Positions 50,000 to 60,100 of a DNA stretch of 64,000 bases are shown piece by piece. A program made the translations under genes and the position numbers. Location: positions 335,839 through 399,838 of the forward strand of contig CAUJGJ010000012.1 of assembly GCA_963170055.1 (NCBI GenBank). Direction: 5' to 3'. Under the pieces are notes generated by a model, which worked only from the letters and a program-made list of their open reading frames with translations, did not search any database and was not told where the DNA came from. Numbering within the stretch: position 1 is the stretch's first letter; every line of letters starts with the position of its first letter. This stretch comes from Halisarca cf. caerulea (taxonomy: Eukaryota; Porifera; Demospongiae; Chondrillida; Halisarcidae).

Positions 50000-52900
50000 A
50001 TGTCGGTAAGTAAAATTCGCGTCATTGCAATGTGTTTGTTTTCTATGGATACAGAGCACGGTTAGCACTAGAGGGATTCATCGAGGCTAACTGGGTTGTC
50101 CTGGTCATACATATTCGGCTGTGCCTTGGTGTAGGCGGGAAAAGCAACTGTAAGAGTTTGCCTGTAATACTGACAGCTAACCACTCGAAATTATGCGGCT
50201 AAAGTGCTTATATTTGGCCTCGAACGCAGGAATAGCCCAATGGTGTATGGCTTTGCATTGCCAATGTGCACGGTAGGGTCTTGACCACTAAGGGGAGATG
50301 AAACACTGGTGACTGACCCTAGGACACAGTGTTGATGAGTAAGAACCAATGCATTGGTGTGGAGTACTCTCCTGGCAAGGCCAGAGGGAGTACCATTTCC
50401 CTAAACAAGCTGTTGAAGCAATTGAAACAATAAGGCAGCAGTGGTCCAAATTGCAGTCGGGTTTTCCAAATTACCACTTTCATCCTCCTTGTTCCTTGCT
50501 GGTTTGAAATGTTGCCCCAACTCCTGGTCGCCACTCCTCATCTTCCTCCTCAGTGACTGTGGCAGTTTTCTTAATCATCCTCCCCCCCCCCCCCCATCTT
50601 TGCACTCACTTGCCTGGTGGTGGTAGCCATTATTATCACATTGTCCCATTGCTGTAGAATGAAAATGATTTTTCATTACGACAAGTAGGGAAATTGAAAG
50701 GGGCTCATTTTCACCCTTTTTCACTGGTTGCCACCACATGAAGTCCACAGAGTGAAGCAACAATGGAGATTTAATGAATTAATATGCATGCATGGATATT
50801 ATGTCATTGTCTCTTATCCATGAAATTTGAACCAAGTGGCAAAAATTTATGTATATTTGGAATGAAATGCACTCACACTTTGTTGTAGGGTCTATGCTCA
50901 CACTGAAGTACTGGTAATATCAGTTAATGCACGTACCTCTCATCATACTATTGCCTTGCATGCATCTCACAGCATACATCCAAAATGTATAGTTGAATTC
51001 TATATAATTCTACCGAGATACCATATAGACACTGATTTTCGTGGGGTGTATATTTTGCAAATCAAGAACTTGGCTTTGTAATTTATGATTTATTTTCATG
51101 AATGGACCAGTCCCTACTATATATTAGATAAACAGACTACTGAGTATGTCTTTAACCAAATATTGATTTTGCAATTGAATTTCGTGAATGCAGGCTCATT
51201 CACGAAGTTCGCGAAAATAAAGCCCTGTGAAAGTCAGCACCCATACAGTACTGGTACCACTATTGTACCAGTGCACTCTGTAGTTTGGCTGTGCTTGAGG
51301 CTGTGCAGTGTTGTATCAGCAATCAAACATACGGACATGTCAGTCTACACTACAGTAGCTCGGCAGATAGTGTTACTATGGTTTACTAAGTATAGATTAA
51401 CATATTGCTAGTTACTCCAATATATCATGTCAGGGTTCTAACTGCACATCCTGGATCTATTCTATGACGCACGTATAATTTACTGTATATAAGGTGATGG
51501 TGTGAGTGTCTTCTGTATAAATCATGTTTTATATAAAACAATGTTGGGGGGGGGGGTCACAGATAAGATTTGCACATCTGCACATAAGACAAGATGGCGT
51601 CCACAGAAGTGTGCTCATGATCACATCCCCATTTTCCCGTCTGTTCAGTAGACCAACAAAGTGAGGGTGTAGGCTTAAGTATGTTGTTTGAACTTTTTAC
51701 GGAATGTTTGTCTAATTTCTTCATTTGTAACGTATCCAAATATTATGGGAGACCTAGTGTGTTAGGTAACTGCAATCCACTCCATTTTCTACAGCAATTA
51801 CATAAAACGTCCTGCATTGGTGGTAATTGTAGTGGTACCCTAGCTAGGAGTCTGATGGTTCTCCTTGAGAGAAACAATCCAACATTGCTTTCTCAGGGCT
51901 TTTGGGACCACATTAGTAGGTTGCGTCTTCAATAATTGCAGTATTATCCATTGCTGTGAAAAGTGGTGTAGTGTGGGTAGGTACCATGCACGCATGTGTG
52001 CTGCATTCTTTGTCTAATCTACGTATGTCTGAAAAGTTTCCTTTTTATTACAGGAACATCTTCAAGAGGGTAACATTGTACGTATAATCTGTAACTCCAA
52101 CAAAAAAGCTTTGAGGATCCTGAATGGGAGCGTTGATGGAAATGGTGGTCTTGGAGAGTATGGTGAGAAGAAAGGGTGGACTAGAATAGCTGCAATATTG
52201 TTAAACCTGCATGTACGTACCTGCTGCTAGTCTAAGACCTGAAAATGAATGTTTTTGGGGGGATATTGATAAGCAAGCTGTCTGGTTGTAATTTCAGTAT
52301 AATTTAGTGTATTCTGAATAGAGTGTTTACAGGCATAGTATGCATGTTATTGTGGTATTTATTTGCCCATTGCAACATGTGAAAATTTGATTGTTGGCTC
52401 TGGTAAGATGCCATTTTTATCTACCCTAATACCGAAATCTGTAAAAATATTTTGGATGTGTTTTATCTTTGGACAGGTAGCACATGTCACATTTTTCATC
52501 AAACAATTATTAAATTGTACAACGTTTCACCCACTTGAGCTTCTTCAGGTTAACACAACTAAAACTAAAAGCTAAACCTCTGATTGATATGAATAATTGT
52601 TTGATGAAAGTTGTGACATGCGCTATCGAGAAAAAACACATCCAAATTGATCTACGTATCATGTTGAAGAATTAATACAAGCACATGCTGTCATATTATA
52701 AGTGTGTTTGAGTTGAAGCGTAATACACCTATACTTCTCCATTGATGTCCACAGCTCGATTCATTGTCCATGTGCGGTCATCTGGTGCGATAGTGCTGCA
52801 GAACTACAAAGAACCTGGAAACCATTTGGCCATCTACCAAGGAAGGCTGATTGGCACTGTAAGCAGCTATGGTTGTGGTTGTTTGTGGTTGTGATGGTTC

Positions 52901-55466
52901 TTGTGCACTTTCCTGTTTCATGCTCACTGTTGACTGACCCTGATGCACACCAATGCACAAACACAAGTTAGCGGAAAATTGTACATGTATGTGCACATGC
53001 ATATGCATTGTGTATGTGTGTACACACATACTGTATGTCCATGCACACGCGCATGTAACACATGCACACATAATATTGTACAACTTTGGAACAAATAAAG
53101 TTCTTTACAGCTGATGAAGGCCTACGCGGCCGAAATGTTCTGTGCATTGATTTTGTACAATTGATCTGTTACGTTAGAATTTGTTCGAAAGTTATATTTT
53201 ATCATAAATCATTGTAGCAATGAGTCTGTATCATATCATGCACACATATTTAGGTTTGAGACCACAGCTGGCCTGACCTGTATACTACTCTCTACTCTTA
53301 TAACTTCCTGCCTCAATGGGTGTCTCATTACCCTAGTGTCTGTACATGTGTGCACGTTAATAATGATTGATTGATTGATTGATTGATTGATATGCACTTA
53401 TTATGGAGAGTTTAAATGTACTTTTGCCAATGGTAGGGACTTAATAGGCCAATCAATGGTGTCCTGCTGGAGTATTTGGCTGTATTTCAGAGGTGTCTTT
53501 CAACATCTCTGAATGGTGTCCTTATAGAAGTATCACTGTGCATAGTACAGTGAAGAAGCTCTGTAGAGCACTAGTCTTGTAAACCCCGTGAAGAACCTCT
53601 GTAATGCACTAGTTTTGTGAACAAGACCCCTCCCCACCCAGTGGAAGGGGTCTGGCTCACAAGACTTGTTGTGCATAACCTCTCCATCCTACTTCCGAGC
53701 TAATCTGGTTGTCTTCCGAGGTGCTATCACTGTTTTGAAGTGTAGTAGGAGTCACTGAATAGCCTGAAAGCCCCTAATCCACACACCCAGTTCTCTAGCC
53801 ATTGAGTGTTGGATTGTACAGCCTCCACTGTGTGCTGGTTGTACAGCCTCCACTGTGTGCTGGTTGTGCAGCCTCCACTGTGTGCTGGTTGTACAGCCTC
53901 CACTGTGTGCTGGTTGTACAGCCTCCACTGTGTGCTGGTTGTACAGCCTCCACCGTGTGCTGGTTGTACAGCCTCCACTGTGTGCTGGTTGTACAGCCTC
54001 CACTGTGTGCTGATTGTACAGCCTCCACTGTGTGCTGGTTGTACAGCCACAACTGTGTGCTGGTTGTACAGCCTCCACTGTGTGCTGGTTGTGCAGCCTC
54101 CACTGTGTGCTGATTGTACAGCCTCCACTGTGTGCTGGTTGTACAGCCTCCACTGTGTGCTGGTTGTACAGCCACAACTGTGTGCTGGTTGTACAGCCTC
54201 CACTGTGTGCTGGTTGTGCAGCCTCCACTGTGTGCTGGTTGTGCAGCCTCCACTGTGTGCTGGTTGTGCAGCCTCCACTGTGTGCTGGTTGTGCAGCCTC
54301 CACTGTGTGCTGATTGTACAGCCTCCACTGTGTGCTGATTGTACAGCCTCCACTGTGTGCTGGTTGTACAGCCTCCACTGTGTGCTAGTTGTACAGCCTC
54401 CACTGTGTGCTAGTTGTACAGGCTCCACTGTGTGCTGATTGTACAGCCTCCACTGTGTGCTGATTGTACAGCCTCCAATATATACGTACGTATATGCTGA
54501 TTTATGTATGTACGTGGCCTTCCATTTCACCAGGGTCAAGGAGGACCGTTCTGTGAATTTAGAGTTTGTACATCCAATTTGGGTAAGTATCATTCATGGC
54601 ATAGAGATGGGTTGTTTAGTACAAGACTTGCATTATCGAAAATTGTACATTAACTTTTCCTACTGGTCGCAATGCTGTAGGATTGCAGCATGTAGAGTGT
54701 TCAGTAGTAGGGAGATCATATTGTAGCACTTTGTCTAAGTAGTATGCTTTGCAGCGATGTACAGTTATACATGAGCGAGGAGGGAGCTTAGCAAAGGCAG
54801 TGAATATTGGTCTATGTATGTTCTGTATTGTCCCCTTTGCCGTTGTCTTCTGTGTGGATTAGGTAATGGGATGATCTCTTTGGAGTCAGTTCATTGTCCT
54901 TCTCAGTTTGTTGGCATCATGCCCAATGGAAGTACAAAGCTACCCAATAACACCAAAACAGGACCTCATGGAAGTTTTTCGGTGGAACTGGTTCAGTCGG
55001 TGAGTTTTTATTTGTCGAATGATTACAAGCAAAATCTTTAGTATGGTATGTTGTGGTGTTGGGCACCTTCTAGCATGGTCATTGTAGGTGCTACGCTTTT
55101 GATCTTATATGTAATATGCCCATCGTAGGAGGTGGAGGGAGTGGAGGGGGTGCTGGCTAGCTCAGTAGGTCAGCACTGGAAGCTAAGCTGTGAAGCCAGG
55201 TGCCATCCCAGATACCTGTGTGCCATTTGACTTTTTCCCTGCACAAACAAGTTGCACAGTAGGAATGTCTACTTTCATATTTCAATACTCTTCTCACACA
55301 GCAGGTGCATGGGGTTTAGAATTGTGATAATTTATTATTTCCGTGACTTTTTAGGACTGTATTATGTATTAAATCAAAGATTTTGTATTTGTTTATATTC
55401 ATAGTATATTTGTGTAGTATTATATATTAAGCATAAACAGTATTTAATGTTTGAGTATGCTGAGAC

Positions 55467-55528
<62 letters not shown>

Positions 55529-56012
55529 CTATTTATAATTCACTAGTAGAGTTTTTAGAGCCTTATCCTGTTCTACAGGCTGCTCCTGTACCGTCTCCTT
55601 ATGGCCACCCACCACCTCAGCCACAGTACACTCCGCAGCCTGCTTACCCCCCTCAGCAGGCTTATCCACCACCTCAGCAGGCTTATCCACCACCTCAGCA
55701 GACTTATCCACCACCTCCGCAACAAGGCTACCAACCACAGCCTCCACCCTACCAGCCACCCCAGCAACCTGCCTACCAGCCACCCCAGCAACCTGCCTAC
55801 CAGCCACCCCAGCAACCTGCCTACCAGCTGCCCCAGCAACCTGCCTACCAGCCGCCCCAGCAACCTGCCTACCAACCACCACAGAAACCTGCTTATCCAC
55901 CATCTCAGCCAGGCTACCAACCACCACCACAGCAATCGCATGGAGGGTATACCACACCAACCTACCCTACTCAGCCAGCACCTTCTAGCTCCTCAATGGT
56001 GTGTGTGTGTGT

Positions 56013-56073
<61 letters not shown>

Positions 56074-56152
56074 TGTGTGTGTGCATTTGTGTGCTTGTTT
56101 GTTGTGCATGTGTGTGTGTGTATGTGTGTGTGTGTTGTGTATGTGTGCATGA

Positions 56153-56195
<43 letters not shown>

Positions 56196-57141
56196 TGTGT
56201 GTGTGCATTTGTGTGCGTGTTTGTTGTGCATGTGTGTGTGTGTATGTGTGTGTGTGTTGTGTATGTGTGCATGTATGTGTGTGTATGTGTGTGTGTGTGT
56301 GCGTGCATGCGCGCACGCGTGTGTGTGTGTATGTGCATGTGTGCATGTGTGCATGTGTGTGGTTGCATATTATGTACTGTATATACATGTGTGTATACAT
56401 AGTTTTGACTCCACCAGCTGCATCATAGTACATGAAACTGTTGCAGTATCTTGCTTGCATATTCTGTGAGCACTGAAAGCAGAACAGTTTCATTCCAATG
56501 TGTCTGTGTGATTGAGTCAGTGTACTGCCCATGGACATTATGACATAGGCATACTTAGTACTATGTGTATAGGCACATATGTATGTATATTTAGATGTAA
56601 TAGTGCACGTAGTCCCTTGGTTTCTGTTCCGAACGAAAGAGGGTGCTGCAAACGTATGTTGCTTCTGCTGTGTACATTATACAGGGTCATTGTGGGAACC
56701 TTTCATCAACGCCACACACACTTGGGTTAAATCGTAATAGTAATTATAATAATTATTATTATATGTACGTATGTGTACACATTTGAAGTGTTTGCTACTG
56801 TCAGTGATTGGGAGACCAATATTTAATAACATGTGCACACATTGTCTGGTTGATCAAATTCAAACTACTCGTATATTTTCCAGGCCTTGTTTAAGCATGG
56901 ATACATGATTCGATTGAGGTGTGCTAGTACGGGAAGGTACCTTAGAATCATGCCTAACGAGAGTACCATCAACGGAGAGGGAGGAGAAGGAGAGTTGAGT
57001 GAGTGTTTTGTATCTCTGCTATGTTATACAACAGTGAGAACTGCTTATGTGTACTCACGTGTGTGTGTGTGTGTGCGTGTGCGCGTGTGTGTGTGTGTGT
57101 GTGTGTGTGAGAGTGTGTGTGTGAGTGAGTGAGTGTGTGTG

Positions 57142-57195
<54 letters not shown>

Positions 57196-60100
57196 TGCGC
57201 ATGTGTGTGTGTGTGCGCGCATGTGTGTGTGTGTGTGCATGTGTGAATGTGTGCATGCATGTTCATATGTACGTACTAATGTATATCACTACGCACATCT
57301 CACTTAGAATTTGTTTGACAGTTAGTCATAGTAGTGTGCTAAAGTGAGCTGTTTGATGAAGTTGTAGTAATACAATGGTCATTCTGTGAACAGACATATA
57401 CCCCCCGGATGCATGATGTTTGTGACTAGGTTTGTTCAGTATCTTGAATCCTGTACTTTTCCTTCCATGTGCACTTTGTCCGCTGCCTTACAGCCAAGTT
57501 CATTGTGGTGACTCGAGGACCAGGAGTTGTCTCTCTACAGTGGGCACAGAACCCTCGGCACTACATTGGTGTATACAACAACATCCTCAAAGTGGTCAGT
57601 TGACTCCACGGCACTGTACAGTTTAACCACTTGCAGTCTTTATACTGTATTGTGCTACCAAGCCTCACTGCACTGTGCTACTGTGTCTCACTGCACTGTG
57701 CTACCAAGCCTCACTGCACTGTGCTACTGTGCCTCACTACACTGTGCTACCGTACCTCACTGCACTGTGCTACTGTGTCTCACTGCACTGTGCTACCAAG
57801 CCTCACTGCACTGTGCTACCGTGCCTCACTGCACTGTGCTAGTGTGTCTCACTGCACTGTGCTACCAAGCCTCGCTGTACTGTGCTACCGTGCCTCACTG
57901 CACTGTGCTACCAAGCCTCACTGCACTGTGCTACCAAGCCTCACTGCACTGTTCTACTATGCCTCACTGCACTGTACTGCCATGCCTCACTCTGCTACTT
58001 TTGCACTCTACCAATCCATTAATCTTCCCAAGGGCAATTGAGCCTGGTTGTAAATCCTCATGTAAGAAAATTAAGAGTTAGTCTTCAAATTTCCATAATT
58101 GTGGAGTGTATGTTACTTGGTAAGTCCAAGATGTACCTATGTCAATACATCAACGATGACATTGTGATTTTGGGAGGTGAGGATAGAGATCACTGTTGTT
58201 GCCATTGACTTCCTCTAGGGACCTGGCCATCTCTATTGTGCTTTTCGCATTCACAATTCTGATCATAATCCCAATGATGTCAGTTTTGAGTGTGTTGATG
58301 CTCCTGGACGCTCCTACCTTGGTATCCTTCCTAGTGGAGAGCCTAAAACGCCCAGTGGAACTGCAAGAGGGCTGCACGGAACCTTCACTCCGGTCTTCAT
58401 TCAGGAGGTAAGGCTTGTATCTGGGTAGCATGTAGAGGTGGTTGGAGGTTTCTGGACGGATGCAGTGAGACCTCTATTAAAGGACACCTCCGAAATGCAG
58501 AAACCTCCTTAAACAGGACACCATTGTGTCCCATTTGAAGTCCCTCACATTGGCATGTGCACATTTGAAACCTCTGAAATATGGACACCTCCATGTACAG
58601 GACAGCTTATGTACTGTGGTCCCAGTGGTGTCCTTATTACAGAGGTTTCACTGTACAGGACAGCTTACTGTGGTCCCAGTGGTGTCCTTATTACAGAGGT
58701 TTCACTGTACAGGACAGCTTACTGTGGTCCCAGTGGTGTCCTTATTTCAGAGGTTTCACTGTACAGGATAGCTTACTGTGGTCCAAGTGGTGTCCTTATT
58801 ACAGAGGTTTCACTGTACAGGACAGCTTACTGTGGTCCCAATGGTGTCCTTATTACAGAAGTTTCACTGTACAGGACAGCTTACTGTGGTCCCAATGGTG
58901 TCCTTATTACAGAGGTTTCACTTTAGTTCCACTTTACCGCTGTCATGACTGTTGTGTTGCATCAACATTCCTTTAGGCAACGGTTACCGTTAGTACGTAT
59001 AAGTAAATTTCTTATTCTCTTTATTTATTCAGTCTAGAAGTCCATTCTGCTAGGTTGTTTTGTGTGGTGGCCTCATGTTTTGCTACAAGGATGTCACTGC
59101 TTTTGATTCTGAAACACTATTAATACAGTAAATCCCCCACTGTTAAGGATGACAGTGTTAAAGTAGTAATTGTAGACGGCGTTGTGTAGTATTGTTCTGT
59201 CCCTACTCCACATGTGCATATTGTTCAGCCCCTACTCCTCATGTGCATATTGTTCAGCCCCTGTTCCTCATGTACATGTTGTTCAGCCCCTACTCCGCAT
59301 GTACGTAGTGTTCTGTCCCTACTCCACATGTACGTATTGTTCTGTCGCTGCTCCTCATGTACATATTGTTCTGCCCCTGCTCCACATGTATGTATTGTTC
59401 AGCCCCTGCTCCACATATATGTATTGTTCAGCCCCTGTTTCTCATGTTGAATGTTCTGTATTTTGCTTAATGTGTAGTTGTGTTATCGTGTGTTGTATAT
59501 TCTTAAATTCTCTTAGGTCAACATGCATGCCAACATCGGTCTGCGTAGCAATGCCTATGTGAGTATTGATGTAGTAGCACTGGTGGTGCAGTAGCACTGG
59601 TGGTGCAGTAGCACTGGTGGTGTAGTAGCACTGGGGATGTAGTAGCACTGGTGATGTAGTAGCACTGGTGATGTAGTAGCACTGGTGGTGCAGTAGCACT
59701 GGTGGTGCAGTAGCACTGGTGGTGTAGTAGCACTGGGGATGTAGTAGCACTGGTGGTGTAGTAGCACTGGTGATGTAGTAGCACTGGTGATGTAGTAGCA
59801 CTGGTGGTGTAGTAGCACTGGTGGTGTAGTAGCACTGGTGATGTAGTAGCACTGGTGGTGTAGTAGCACTGGTGATGTAGTAGCACTGGTGGTGTAGTAG
59901 CACTGGTGGTGTAGTAGCACTGGTGATGTAGTAGCACTGGTGATGTAGTAGCACTGGTGGTGTAGTAGCACTGGTGGTGTAGTAGCACTGGTGGTGCAGT
60001 AGTAGCACTGGTGGTGTAGTAGCACTGGTGGTGCAGTAGTAGCACTGGTGGTGTAGTAGCACTGGTGGTGCAGTTGTAGCACTGGTGGTGTAGTAGCACT

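Noticed and set aside
53727..54593. 288-codon minus-strand and 210-codon plus-strand frames
   Set aside because: Products of the 25-bp minisatellite; open on both strands with no non-repetitive core.
55148..55215. tRNA gene or tRNA-derived SINE
   Set aside because: TAGCTCAGTAGG is a perfect A-box-like word, but no acceptable B box or cloverleaf follows. The A-box-like words near 45020 and 50230 also lack a B box.
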